A stretch of DNA of 64,000 bases from Podospora comata (GCA_017354895.1 CP071494.1:4154001-4218000), one strand, 5' to 3'; numbered from the stretch's first letter, positions 45,528-57,255 are shown. The notes: a model not told the origin generated them from the sequence alone. Program-made: numbers and translations.

Positions 45528-46292
45528 TGGCAACTTGAGGAGGTAGCAAGTGGTTCACAAGATGGAACAGTGGTGGCGTGAATGTGCTGCTAGAGGGAGA
45601 CTTCAGTCTGGTGTTTGGGAGTGTGAAGAAAGAGAGAAGTGTGTATGTTTCATGGTGTTCAATGATCAAGAGGACTGGAAATATACAGGATACCTTAAAT
45701 ATTGTTTAAATTTGATGAGAAAACATTGATTACAAAGACTAGATTCAAATCTCCCAGGCAAGTAGGCATCCACTGAAAGAGCGAGCATAGAGTGCGATCG
45801 TTTGTCTTGTTTGGTTAGGTAGGCGTTTGGATCTACACCATGGTGGCAGAGCCTCGGACTCAGGGGTCAAATATCGGTTTTGAGCACTGATGATATGCTG
45901 TAAACGGCATAAGCTGCTACAATGAGGCCCAGATCAAGAACTGAGGCTCTCCCAGTCTTAGCAGCGCTCTTTTCACCACACCATTCTGTACATTTTCTAG
46001 GTTATTTAATCCCTGTGATCATTCGAAGATATTTGAAGTCAATAAAGCTGACAAACACTGATTACAAAGATAGGAAGGCTGTGTCAAAAAGAAATAGTCA
46101 AAAATCAGGCACCCATCCGCCTCCGCCAATGAGCGTCCCCCACTTACATGCGCCCATCCTGTTCGGGACTTCATCCAGCAATGTTGCAGTCACCGAGAAA
46201 AATCGAGCCCATACGGTTCGGACAGCTTCTGTAGGTAGGTACCTATCTGGTAGGTTTGGATGTCTGTCTTTTCATTTTGTCTACCTAGGGGT
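45528..46292. other. Intergenic region between RCC1-repeat gene and CVNH gene
   Basis: About 760 bases. It is AT-richer than its surroundings and has two copies of TGATTACAAAGA (about 45727 and 46057). It should contain the RCC1-gene promoter. No gene is seen. Confidence 0.5.
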
Positions 46293-46852
46293 CTAAAGCG
46301 GCTGAGACCAATGACCATAGCACTCGAGCCATCCGTCCTGGTTGGACACAAATTCATCTCATGTTTTTCATCAAACCACGCATTAGGACTTCAGAAACAT
46401 CGTGCTGTCTATGCAGCAGAGAACGGAAACAACTTACTTAGATTGATCGTCAAGAAGTAACTCTTGAGATTTCCATCTCGGTCTTTGCAACGGCAGCTCA
46501 TATAGAACGGCGCTTGCATCCCACATTCCACACACGAGTCCGCGTACCCGCCCGGAACACTGTGAATGAGGGGTTAGTACCCGGGTAAGTACTTGTGGAT
46601 GTGGCAAAAACTAAAGCAAACATACACCCCATCCGTCTTGAACAGATTGCCATTGAAATTCGAGATACAAGGATTCAGATCTAGCTTTGACTACCTCATG
46701 GTGTTGTACGTGGTCTGGCACTGGGCGACCATCCAGCGCTGCTCGACAATGAAGAAGGTTCCCGAGCAGCTGCTAAACCAGTGTTGGGCGGTGACATGAT
46801 CGGCTTCGGCCAGGAATACAGCTGCGGAGTCGAGTATGGTGGATAGTTTCAT
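46293..46852 (-). pseudogene. CyanoVirin-N homology (CVNH) lectin gene with an in-frame stop
   Basis: Three exons, 46626-46852, 46438-46559 and 46293-46357 (introns 66 and 80 bases), read in consistent phase over 137 codons. Intron 1 has a perfect TACTAAC branch point. The product has the CVNH fold's signature: a first half with QHWFSSCSGTFF and LDLNPCISNFNGNLFKTDG, a second half with GGYADSCVECGMQAPFYMSC and a third with FLTINLNEFVSNQDGWLECYG. CVNH proteins are small lectins in filamentous fungi. The N-terminus (MKLSTILDSAAVFLAEADHV) resembles a weak signal peptide. A TAG at 46691-46693 lies between the YNTMR and SKLDLN pieces, in frame, and no splice I can find removes it. Either the gene is newly disabled in this strain, the stop is read through, or it is a sequence error. 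Confidence 0.75.
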
Positions 46853-47357
46853 GGTGGGAATTATAGAATGTGGAGGTGGGTGGTAAGTAGTGACCAAAGA
46901 CAGAGAGCAAGTACGGAGAACATCATCTGGCGGCGTTGTGTCTTATAGCTGAGCAGAATTGTCCAGGAGAGATATCTCATCGAGACCCCTGAGGACTGCC
47001 TATTCCACACATGGCACTACAAGAACTTACAACTCGCATCGAGTGGCGCTTTCACCAACAGCATCATGAGCTTACGCTCGCTAACGATACTTGGCAACAC
47101 AGTAGTGTGGTTGATGCAGTGCACTATCTGCCAACAGACATGTAAATGCTCAAGACGATGCTACCTTGTTGGCCCAAACTCTTTCCACCACCACGTGCTC
47201 AAGATATCACCAGATACAATTCAGGTGGGGCTTCTTCCAGCCATGACCCGAATGCCTCCAAGGCCTATCCTGTTCGGAGTGTGGCTGGCAAAGACGTGAA
47301 CTTTAAAATGAGCTCTCATGTGTCTTTATATGATACAACTCTACTCACTATACAAAT
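46853..47357. other. Intergenic region, CVNH gene to hydroxyisobutyryl-CoA hydrolase-like gene
   Basis: About 500 bases. It lies upstream of the CVNH gene and downstream of the next gene; no further gene is seen. Confidence 0.5.
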
Positions 47358-48910
47358 CTACTCTTGCTGCCCAGGTGCCTCCTCCCCATACACCCAAGTC
47401 AAACCCTTCTTGCCCTCCTTTGTCTTCCTCGTCAGAATTTCGCTCACAACCACCTCAACACCCTGCTTCTGCCTCCTCTCCCTAACAAAATGCTCCAACA
47501 CCTCCGCTCTGCTCTTGACCTTGCCCTCGGCCACCTTCTGCTCCACCTCCTCCTCGGTAGGCACGCCAAAGTTCTTGAAAGGATACTTGTCGTACGTCTC
47601 CTCGCTCAACAACTTAAACTTCGGCCCCTTATCATCCACCAAAAAGAACGAACCCACCAGCTCCTTCCAATCCTTCTTCTCAGCAAACCTCTCCAGGCTC
47701 GCCGGCTGCCACATCGGAACCCTCCTCGGCTTCTCCACCAACTTAGCCGTAACTCCCTCGTTAAAATCAGGATAAGACATAAACTTGGTCGCAATCGAAT
47801 GCTCCCTCTTGAACGCCTCAGCAATACTCCATGTCTTCCCAATCCTCATCTGCTTCAACGTAACATGCACCGACGTCGGGCTCCTCAAATGCAACGTGTT
47901 CAGCGTCTTCGTCGCCCACTCCCCCGTAACCTCATTTTTCTCCTCCTCCTTCAAAGCCTGCATAATCTCATCCACCGTGTCAAACCCAAAACACCTATCA
48001 ATCGCCCTCCTCACCTCCCCCGCAACCGCCATCGGCTCCTCCCACGGCAGTCCCGTGACAAACTCCTCAATAGTATCATTCACAACCTCCAACCTCCTGC
48101 TCATCTGGTCATAGTCCTTAAACCTCAACTCGGCCAGCCTGCTCTCCAGCGCGTTCAAGCTCGAGCTGTGCAGATAATGCGTCGCAACCCCCGCATAAAA
48201 AGCATTCACCCCCTTCAACTGCCCGCTCGTCAGCGCCAACCAAGTCCCCACCTCCCCCGCCATCCTCGGCAGGAAAAAACTCGCGCCCACGTCGGGAAAA
48301 AACCCAATCGTGGTCTCCGGCATAGAAAACACCGTGTTCTCGGTGGCGATCCTAAAAGGCGCATGAATGCTCAATCCAACCCCACCGCCCATGGTGAACC
48401 CGTCCATGAAGGCGATGTATGGCTTGTTGTACGTGGCGATCAGATGGTTGAGCTTGTACTCTTGGGCAAAGTAGGCAGCCGACTTCGCAGGGCCATCAAT
48501 GGTAGGGTCTCGGTTCCATTCGACGAGTTGCTGGACGTCACCACCCGCGCAAAAGCCCTTTCGGCCGGCACCTTTGATGACGATGACGTTGGCCATGTCG
48601 GATTTGGACCACTCGAGGAGGCGGGGGGCGATTTTCCGGATCATGGACCCGTTGAGGGCGTTGAGCTTGCTGGGGCGGTTGAGCTCGATGGTGCGGAGGC
48701 CATAGAGGGATTGGAAGAGGACGTCTTCGGGGTCGTCGTTGGGGCAGGGGGGGAAGTGGGCGAAGGAGGAGGAGGACATCTGGGAGGTAGGTTATTAGTT
48801 TACCAGAATAGTGGTAGTGGTGGTGGTGTCGACACTCAGACGAAGGGAGGGGAATGTACCATTCGTGATTGTGATTGCTGCTGAGGCAGCAGCTTAGCTC
48901 TGAGTGGCAT
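47358..48910 (-). CDS. 3-hydroxyisobutyryl-CoA hydrolase-like protein (EHD3/HIBCH family)
   Basis: The main exon is 47358-48779 (473 codons). I add a small upstream exon, 48860-48910, joined by an 80-base intron ending in CCTCCCAG, which gives MPLRAKLLPQQQSQSRM before MSSSSFAHFPPCPND, in frame. The alternative is to start at 48779. The family hydrolyses 3-hydroxyisobutyryl-CoA in valine breakdown and is mitochondrial, which the basic upstream exon would suit. The crotonase fold is clear: ELNRPSKLNALNGSMI, the oxyanion-hole region KGFCAGGDVQ, MDGFTMGGGVGLSIHAPF, then SMPETTIGFFPDVGASFFLP, characteristic of HIBCH/Ehd3. The C-terminal half (HSIATKFMSYPDFNEGVTAK) is also family-like. The antisense strand has a 506-codon open frame that is a shadow. 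Confidence 0.85.
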
Positions 48911-49369
48911 GGCGGCGGCGGCTCTGAAGATGGAGGAGCTTGGTCTGGCGGCAGCGCGACATGGAGCCGCTGCTCTGGCAAGAATCGCCTGGGGAAACAT
49001 TTAAAATTTAAATAAAGGCGATTGCCCTCTGGCGGTGGACTATGACGGGGGGGGGGGAATCCAGAGTGATAACTGTGCCAACGCCTTTTCTCCCTCGGTT
49101 CGGTTCTTCGGTCGTCGTCGTCAAGCTTTCCTCCAACAACCACAGCTTTTTGCCAATTGATGACCCGAAGCTGCCCGCGCAAAGCTCAAGCAAGTGTTTC
49201 TTTCGGGCCAGGGGCCCCGGTCAAAAGGTGACGTCGGATGAATTTTTCCGTTTACAGCTGGTGGCCAGCTGCCCCTCACTTACAAGCACATCACTTTCTC
49301 TTTTTGGACAGTTTCTTCTTATCAATTGTTCATGATGAGTTCATACACTCATTCTATGTCCCTGAAAAT
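48911..49369. other. Spacer, HIBCH-like 5' side to DAK 3' end
   Basis: About 460 bases; a G-run near 49050 is the only feature. It likely holds the HIBCH-like promoter. No gene is seen. Confidence 0.55.
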
Positions 49370-51652
49370 TCAAAGCTTCTCCCACCCGTTCGAATCCTCC
49401 TCCAGCTTTTTGATCCCCGCCAAGCCCTGGAAGAAGCTCGCCAAGCCCCAAGCACCTGGGTCAGGAACTTCCTCAAACCCAGAACCGCCAATGTAGACGG
49501 TCCTTCCAAGACTGGCCTTCATCCCCTTGGTGCCCTCAGCACCAGCAACTGCTGCCTCTGCCGCCTTCTTAACATCTCCTGTCTTCTCAAGAGTGTTGAC
49601 AAACGGATATAGAGCATCCACAAGTGTGCGATCTCCAGGCCGAGCTGGTGTGTATTTTGAGAGGGCTTCACAGCTTTGGCGAAGTGCGGCAGCCCAAACC
49701 TTGGCTGATGCCTCCTTTTCGCTTTGTGATGTTGTTCTCAAAGCAGCAACAAGAGCGTTGAGAAAGATGGCGTACAAGGCTCCAGATGTGCCGTCCATTT
49801 CCCTCTCGACCACTGGGATGATGTTGGCAAGGTCTATCACAACGTCGCCAGTCAAGGGCTTACTCGAGAGGTGGCGCAAGATGGCTGTTGCTGTTAGCGC
49901 AATGTTTCAACGTCAAGAAATGGTGATAAACTAACCTTCAGCACCCCTCTTGAGACCAATACCGCAGTCTCCATCACCAACAATAGTATCATACCGCGTC
50001 ACATCAGGTTCCGCCGCAACCACCGCCTCCAACCCCCGAGTGAGCACCTCCTGAGCAGCCCTCGCATCGACCCTCAACCCACTCTCATCTACCTCCTCCC
50101 CATTCGATGCATCCTCCTCCCTCGTAGCCTGATTCCTCTCCTCCCAAGTCAACTTCGATATCTGCGCCGGCCACCCCGTAGCCTCACACTCATCATCCAA
50201 CAACTCAATCATCCCCGGTCCCCCGATATCCGTATTCACCACATTCAACAAACTAACACTAAACCCCAACCCATTCAAGCTCGTCATATACGTCCCACTC
50301 AACACCCTCACCGGCTTGATATTCCAGTCCTCACCCAACTGCTTCACCACCTCAGCCACAATCCCTCCCAATTCCAGTACACTCACCCCACCCAAGTTAT
50401 TCACCAACAAAACAACCTCATTCGAATTGACATTCACAAAACCCCTCTCCTTGTCATTCCTATCCAGCATCATCCGCAGCATCTTTCCCACCAATTGCTT
50501 CAGTTCCATTTTCTCCCTCCCCACCCCGGCCTCATTATGGATCCCCATCCCAATCTCAACCTCATCCTCCCCCAACTTCTCCCCCTCCTCCTCCTTATTC
50601 ACCGCCCGTCCCGGTACATGGACCCGCCCAAGACTAGCCCCAACACTAACCAAATTCCCCGCCACCAACCTCGCCACCTTTGCAACCTCGTCAAGTTTAT
50701 ATCCCCTCTTCGCCAACGCACCCGCAATCTTGACCACCATGACCGTTCCCGCCACTCCTCGTCTCCCAACCTTCCCACCCTTTGTCCTCCCCACAGCGGC
50801 ATCATCCCCCACAATCACCATCTCAACTCTCTTCCCAGCAGCCTTGGCCTTCTCGACAGCGAGCCCAAAATTGAGAACATCGCCCGTGTAATTCATGACA
50901 GTGACCAAGGTTTCGGAACTGGGGGGCAGGCGGGAGAAGAGGCAAGTGCGGATTTGCTCTGCGGATGGGGAGGCAAAGATTGTGCCTGATACGGCGGCGG
51001 ATAAGAGGCCGGTGCCAACGAAGCCGGAGAAGGAGGGTTCATGGCCTGCACCGCCGCCCGAGACGAGATGGACGCGTTGGGAGGAGGATTTGGAGGAGGG
51101 GCGGAGGTAAAGGATTTTGTTTTGGGAGTCGAGGGCTAAGGAGGGGTTGGTGAGGGTTTGGGAGTGGAGGGAGGTGAGGAGGAGGTGGGTGGGGTTGGGG
51201 TCGAAGTGTTTGGAGGACATGGTGGGGGTTGTTGGTTCAGGTGTAATGGGTGGTGGTGTTGGCTTTTCGTCAGCAACCAGTGGTGAAGGTGGTGACACTG
51301 GGCCGTGTTGAGGTGGTGAAGATAAGCTGTGGTATGGTGGTGGTGGTATCGAGGGTGAGTGAGCAGTTGAATGTGTCGGGGAAGGCGGTATCAAAGCGAG
51401 GGACTCGTCCTCGGAGTCGCTTGCCGAGTTATGGTAAGAAGTTTCGTCTTCAGATGCCGACAACGTCGCAAGACGAGGAGGAAAGCGAGGAACCTCCCTT
51501 TTCGCGGTATACTCCCTTTCAATCTCTCGATGTCGACGTTGTAAAGCAGCCAAACTGTGATGTAACAGCCAGAACGGAAGCCTGCATAAGAAAACGACTA
51601 TATCGTAAAGTAATCGGATGTAAACCTTGGGATGCAAGGAGGAAGGTGGCAT
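49370..51652 (-). CDS. Dihydroxyacetone kinase with an N-terminal extension
   Basis: Exons 49936-51652 and 49370-49884 with a 51-base intron give 743 residues. Dihydroxyacetone kinase phosphorylates dihydroxyacetone with ATP. The DAK1 half has LVSGGGAGHEPSFSGFVGTG (ATP/substrate loop), TVMNYTGDVLNFGLAVEKAK, GMGIHNEAGVGR (with the histidine that binds substrate covalently) and VLLVNNLGG. The DAK2 half has VGDGDCGIGLKRGAE and DGTSGALYAIF. The classical start is at 51220 (MSSKHFDPN), giving 599 residues, the usual length. The open frame continues upstream to an ATG at 51652 and adds 144 residues: a hydrophobic LLYDIVVFLCRLPFWLL stretch, a basic helix, an acidic Ser-rich patch and a Pro/Thr linker. 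Codon use stays like a coding sequence. Which start is used cannot be decided here. Confidence 0.82.
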
Positions 51653-52296
51653 CAGATCAGTAGCTCAGAAAAATAAAAATAAAAAGTAGGGGTCCTTTAA
51701 TTAAACCCAGTTCGGGAGAGCTTGCCCGGCCGTTGGGAAAACGGATGAACCAAAGCTGGACCTATCTTGGCCGATGAGGTAGTTGGTGGGGGTTGTTGTT
51801 GAACTGCGGGGCACGACGTCACCTTCTCTAGCCTTGCTCGCGGCTAACAGACTCCGGCCCGAGTAAGTTTCTTTCTGGTATATAAAAACGTCCGAACGGT
51901 GAGAGGTGTGTCAGCTGTTTTGGTCTTGGTTTGAGGGAAAAGTTTTAGGAGTGCCGGCAATTTTTTGATGTTCTAGAACTATAATGAGAGAAGGTAGATA
52001 TTCCGGAAAGCCCAACATCTTCGGTTGCGGCCTGATGAAAGTTGATTGATTGGCTTTTAATGCAAGGTACAGCAAGTGTGGCAACAATATATCTCCTGCT
52101 TTTTCTTGGAATACATGGGCCAATAATAAGCTGTCTTCGTTTCTTTCTTTTGCTACGCAGACGACCAAAAAAGGGGTATTTACAAAACGAGCAAAAAAGC
52201 CAACCCATGTACAAATCAGTTAATTACCTCTCACATCCAACCCTCTCTCTATCGCCGTGTTTTGTCTATTCCCGCTATAATATTGAGAAAAACCTC
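51653..52296. other. Intergenic region between DAK 5' side and SEC59 3' end
   Basis: About 640 bases. It should hold the DAK promoter. A TATATAAAAA on the plus strand near 51880 faces the SEC59 3' end and could drive an antisense transcript, but no plus-strand gene is supported. Confidence 0.5.
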
Positions 52297-55037
52297 TCAT
52301 ATCCCCAACCCCCTCACACATCCCCAAAGCACAACCGGCACAACAACATTATCATTCCCCCCCGTCAACACCGCCTCCGTCAAGCTCGCCAGCACCGAAC
52401 AAACCCCCATCCTCGGCGCCTTCTCCCTCCCCCACTCCCTATACAACCTCCCAACATCCAACACCCCCATCAAACTCTCATGCCCTCCTCCACCACCACC
52501 ACCACCACCTCCAGTCGTCACAGTCTCCCACCCCCCCAACCTCAACCATCCCCCTCCAACCCCCAACCCCAAAAACACCGCCCCCGCAAACGCCACACTC
52601 CCCTCAATACTCTTCCCCCCTCCCCAAAGCCACTTCCTATGCCCCCATCTCCTCCCAATCAAACTAGCAGCCGCATCTCCCAACCCCACACACACAACGC
52701 CGCTCACCATCGCCAGTTCCCTCTCCCTCACCTCCCACCCCCTAACATACCCCTCCCCCTCCCTCCCAAGACCAGCAAGCGACAGCCACAGCGGAATAGC
52801 ACAGCCAACCAGCAAAAAAATATGGCTAATCACCACCGGCCCCCTCAAATCCCTCCCATCCACATACGGAGTGAGGAATTTCGCAATCGGTCCCGACAAA
52901 GGCGGCAGCTGACTCGCTCTGATCAGGTCCAGAAGTAGAAATATCGCTAGCATGAGTGACAACGCCAAAGCGATGTACGTAGGGTCGATGTAAATCGTAG
53001 GCAAGAACATGGCCACCATCATAAAGTGAAACACCTTTCTTCTCGTGTCCACCTCGCAGACTGGTGATAGACTAAAGACTATGGCGAGGCCGAACGCAAT
53101 GATCGTCAGCCAGTAGCCGGAGAGGACAAGTCTCGTGTTGGCTTCTCCAAACGAAAACTGGCGGAGGTGTTGGATCCAGCCCGAGGAACATTGGACGTCA
53201 GAAGGCTCGAGACGAAGAGGGAGGCAGATCCATTTTTCTAGGTCGTGCTGCACCACCTGGAAGCGGAACTGTGAGAGCCCGCCAAAGAGATAACCCAACG
53301 CCCAGCCTATCGGTTCGTTGCCGTCTAGGGCGTAGTACTGGACGTAGGTCCGGATGCCGAGGAAGATGATGAGGATGATGCTCGTGAGGACGTAGCTCGA
53401 GTACATCCACTTGCGTAGGGTGGCTTGCTTATGGGTGAGAGAAAAGAAGGCGCGCACGCTCGAGGACGCAGAACGTTTGCGGCGGCCGGACGGTGTGCTG
53501 CTTTTTGAGCGTGGGCCGGGCTTTCCCGTGGAAGGGAGAGTGTGCCTCCGAGGTACGCTTTGGCTAGCAGATGGCTTGACAAAGCTAAGCTTGACAGCAC
53601 TGGATGGAGCGTCAGGGGCTGGGGGGGGCACGACTTCGTTTTCGCTGAAGCTGTCTGCCCGGAGGGTGGTGGGCTTGGTGGTAAGCTCTCGATCTGTAGA
53701 CTGAGCGGAGTCGGAGAACGTGTTCGTGAACTCCCCTGTAGACGATCGCTGCCGGCGGGCGTTTGGTGATGACAGCATCCGTTTTAGCTGCCCGAATCCA
53801 AAGCCCCCTTTCGACGGTATCTCGCTCCTCTTGAACCGCCACTTTGGCACACGGGCCAGAGAGATCCCCCATTGAATGACCTGACCGCTAAGAACCATGA
53901 GACCAATGCCGCCTCCCCATAAAACAGCCTGCAAAATAACTGCCTGGGGAGAGGTTGCTAGTAGTAGTAGGTTTATGAGTGCCACCGACAGCAGTTGGAG
54001 CTCGGCTACCAAGAGACTGGTCGTGGTAAGATGGTGCAAGATAAGACACAAAGTCTGGTGTAATGGATACAGCAGGACCAACACTTCAGCTGACATCTCG
54101 CCCTGCTGGGATCCTGGGGTTGTTGCCATGAGTCTGTCCAGAAACAGCGGAGCGCACGAGAACAGCCAGTGACTCGAGCTGAGGCTCTCCCAATACCGCG
54201 AACCCGGGAACAGAGCCCTGGGCAATGCTGCTATGCCGAGAACCAAATTTGGCAATACGACACCCTTCACATTCTGTGCCACCAAAAAGGATATTAGAAC
54301 TGGCGTAATGAATGGATAGAGAAGTGGTGCTGGATCGAACGTTGCCGGAACACGAATCGGCAAAGCCTTGGACGGCGTGCCACGACGGTAAGCCCATAGG
54401 GCCAGTCTCAGCGGATACAAAGCAGCTAATCCAAGCAGCATCGCTATTACAGCAAGAACTTCTGCGGCCACTCTGTTAGCCGGGAGTTACAATATCTGAA
54501 TCTATTAGGGTACATACTCTTGCCGTATATCCTGACATAAGGTTGAGCGTCTGGGTTCAAAACCACGATGCCCCCTTGGAAGCCAAGCAACAACACTTCA
54601 GCTATTCTTCGTGTTACTTCCTTGCGCCGGCGTACTCTTTCTGCGGCGACCCTCTTTTCGCCATGGTTTATACCCAACGCCGTCTTCCTGCCCTCCTCCT
54701 CCAGAACTGCCGGCGAGAGCCAGGGCGTGGATGTTCCGGAAAGCGGTTCATTCTTTCCACGAAGGCCCTTATGTAGCCTTACTTTTGGTGCGGGCAGACC
54801 CTTGAGGAAATGTTCATCGTCGGCTTCGGTCCCGCTGTCGCTCGGTGGTGTTGAGTCCTTGCCAAGGGAGGGAAACGGCTCGTGGCTCGGAATCAGGCAA
54901 TCTGACGGTTCTAATAGCTCGAAGCTCTGACGGTGGTAAGGATGAGGGGACCGAGAGAGGACCCTCAACGTGTCGAGATCGTCGTCCGCATTTTCAGCGG
55001 CGGTTTGGTTTGGTGGGGGTTGCAACTGCTCAGGCAT
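52297..55037 (-). CDS. SEC59: Dolichol kinase SEC59
   Basis: Exons 54518-55037 and 52297-54470 with a 47-base intron give 897 residues. Dolichol kinase uses CTP to phosphorylate dolichol in the ER membrane, the first step of dolichyl-phosphate supply for N-glycosylation and GPI anchors. The C-terminal domain has about ten membrane segments and the CTP-binding block GLGDAAASLIGRRWGHRKW followed by KSIEGS, plus RRKVFHFMMVAMFLP, all typical. The N-terminal 170 residues are soluble and disordered, and a Ser-rich loop of about 150 residues (NEVVPPPAPDAPSSAVKLSF and neighbours) splits the membrane part. Yeast Sec59 is about 519 residues, so this one is enlarged. A polyglycine run near the C-terminus comes from CCA repeats on the plus strand. 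Confidence 0.93.
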
Positions 55038-57255
55038 GGCCAATCTCGAAGGGCGATCTGGCGCAACATGGGGGTTTTGCAAGAGCTAGGCAGGTTCCGA
55101 AGCTGGATTAGATATTGTCCACAGTGTTGAAAACTGTCGCTGACATGTTTGGCCACCTGGTTAGTCTGCTGGCGCCGTTGACGTTGACGTTGGAGCGTTG
55201 TCAGGCGGTTATCACATGCCCGAAAGTAGCTAAGAGGTGTCCTGTCCGTCCCCTTGAACGCACGATGCAATTACTCCCTGGATCCCGGCGGGCCGTCAAG
55301 CCACTGATGACGGGACGGAGGTGGTCATAGCTTCAAGGGAATTTGACACGCGATGTGGCTCAGGGGTGGCTTGTGGCTGTGTGTGGAGGGCTTTCAACGA
55401 CATTCGATTCAAGACATTGTGCTCTGACTGAAGACAGTGTTTGATGAGATAAAAAATTGTGTTTCATACATTTGAAACCACAGGCAAGGCTCGCTCTCGG
55501 CTGGTATCTGTGCTTCTTCAAGCATTGGCAAGTTCTCCTCAAGGCTTTGCTTGGATGGTGGATAATGCTCTGTTTTTAGATGAATACGAGATGAGAGCCT
55601 GACACTAAAAAAGATAGCAACATTTGATCTCATCTCGTCAATATCAACACGACGGCAAAAGACTCATCATTACTGTTATTTATTCCAAGCACAATCGATG
55701 TTGACTCTGACGATAGCGGAGGGCCTATGGTACCGGAAAAAGCTCGCATAAAATAATTCTCGTGTCCCTGGCGGCTGGGCGAACACCACGTCGGGATACT
55801 ACAGTCTTTATCAATGACGTTGACGACTTTCCAGAAATCCACAGCTAGGGTATAGTGTAATTAGCGCAGTTATTAACCAACTTTGTGTCCGTTACCGCCT
55901 TGGCTAGCCCAGTATCCGAAGTTGAAACATGTCGAACTCTGGATGACAGACGGCCGGATTTCCCACCTGTTTTGGGAACACGTGTGTACACTCTTGGCAG
56001 CGTCTCATGAAGAGAAGAAAGCATGCGGTGAAACTGCAGCCTCTCTGGCAGTGTCTTTCGCCTGCCGCGTCAACACCTCCCATTTGTGAACTGGTGATTG
56101 TCAACAATCGAGGTGGCGCTAGTCCAGACTGCCAAGAGGTGGAACGGCACATCTTGCTCAGCTCGCTGCACCTCGATTCGGTGGGACAGCCCGATCGTGA
56201 GCCCCCCACCAACCACTCCCGCTGAAGACGAGGAAAAAAACGAATGGCTGACAGAAGAGAAGGAGGCTGCAGTCCGAAGGCTGGAGTGGCATCCATCCCG
56301 AGCCTCAAATACCAACACGAGGTGAGATACTGACCCAATTGCCTGATCAGTCAGTCCTCTGTGAAGCTGTCGAGCCTTTGTGTCTTTTGTCCGGGCGGCC
56401 GGGCGGGCGAGAAGGCTCTGTGACTCTGTCACACTCTGTTCTCTTCCAGGAGCTCCCTGCCAGGCTGTTCCCGCCCCTGTGGATGTTGGTGGGGACAATT
56501 CACACCCCTGCCAGTGCGGCGTCATCAAGGCTTCTGTGAGCTCCCTCTCTGCATTTCAGGAGCCGAACACCTCGATGGTTTTTGTGAACTTCTACCGTCG
56601 GATTTATATACCCAACCAGCCCAATTGATTATTACCAAACATAACCACCAACCACCCCCCTCCCCTCCGCCTTCTTTGTCCTGTTGCCACTGCCACGCAC
56701 ATCAGACTCTGCCACAGCGCCTTCCCAGCCAAGCTGAACATATCAAGCTTTCTGTCGGTGGGGGTGTTGCTTGAGAGATCGGTGAAGGTGGAGCTGTGAG
56801 CGGAAATTCGGCAACGTGGAAGGCTGGCAGCTGGGAAGGCTCAGGTTTTGATACGAGTAAGCTTTTTTCACAGATTGATCCTTTCCTCTTCGTCCACTGT
56901 CGAGCAGCTTCCGAGACCGAGAGCCGTCTGTTATACATTTGTCGTAGTGCCTGCCCGGTTTCCCTGCTTGGACTTGGCCTTACCTGATTTCTGCCTGTCT
57001 CAACTCCGCAAACCAAACCAAAACCCCAGACGTTGCATGGACTGGACCACTGGTCGCTGACTGTCTCGTCCAGCACACAACCACACAAGCAGTCTGATAC
57101 TGGGCATCTCCTAGACTAGTGCGAGCGATACATCGGCGGCAAGCTTTTCCATAGGCGCGGAGATTCAGCGCCATACATCACGGTGGACTCTTCCTGCAGC
57201 TATTCGGCACTCCCCCCACCTGATCGTCTCCTCTTCTGCACTATCAAAAACAGCC
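55038..57255. other. Intergenic region, SEC59 5' side to Ser/Thr-rich gene
   Basis: About 2.2 kb, the shared promoter side of SEC59 and the next gene. A possible two-exon minus-strand ORF at about 55630-56004 is listed separately. Nothing else is supported. Confidence 0.5.
55630..56004 (-). other. Possible short coding sequence of two exons (uncertain)
   Basis: Two open stretches on the minus strand could join across a short GTAACG-to-CCCTAG intron (about 55848-55896). The junction falls inside CFNFGYWASQGAVDFWKVVN, and the downstream piece continues KDCSIPTWCSPSRQGHENYF to a stop at 55630. No credible start or signal peptide was found upstream of about 56004. Codon third-position bias is weak. 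It could be a decayed gene, part of a small secreted protein, or chance. I do not recognise a family. Confidence 0.2.

Noticed and set aside
47364-48884. 506-codon ORF on the plus strand
   Set aside because: It lies antisense to the HIBCH-like gene, is rich in Arg/His/Pro/Leu and has no domain; a shadow of high-GC coding sequence.
52042-52938. 298-codon plus-strand ORF
   Set aside because: Antisense to SEC59, Pro/His-rich, composition-driven.
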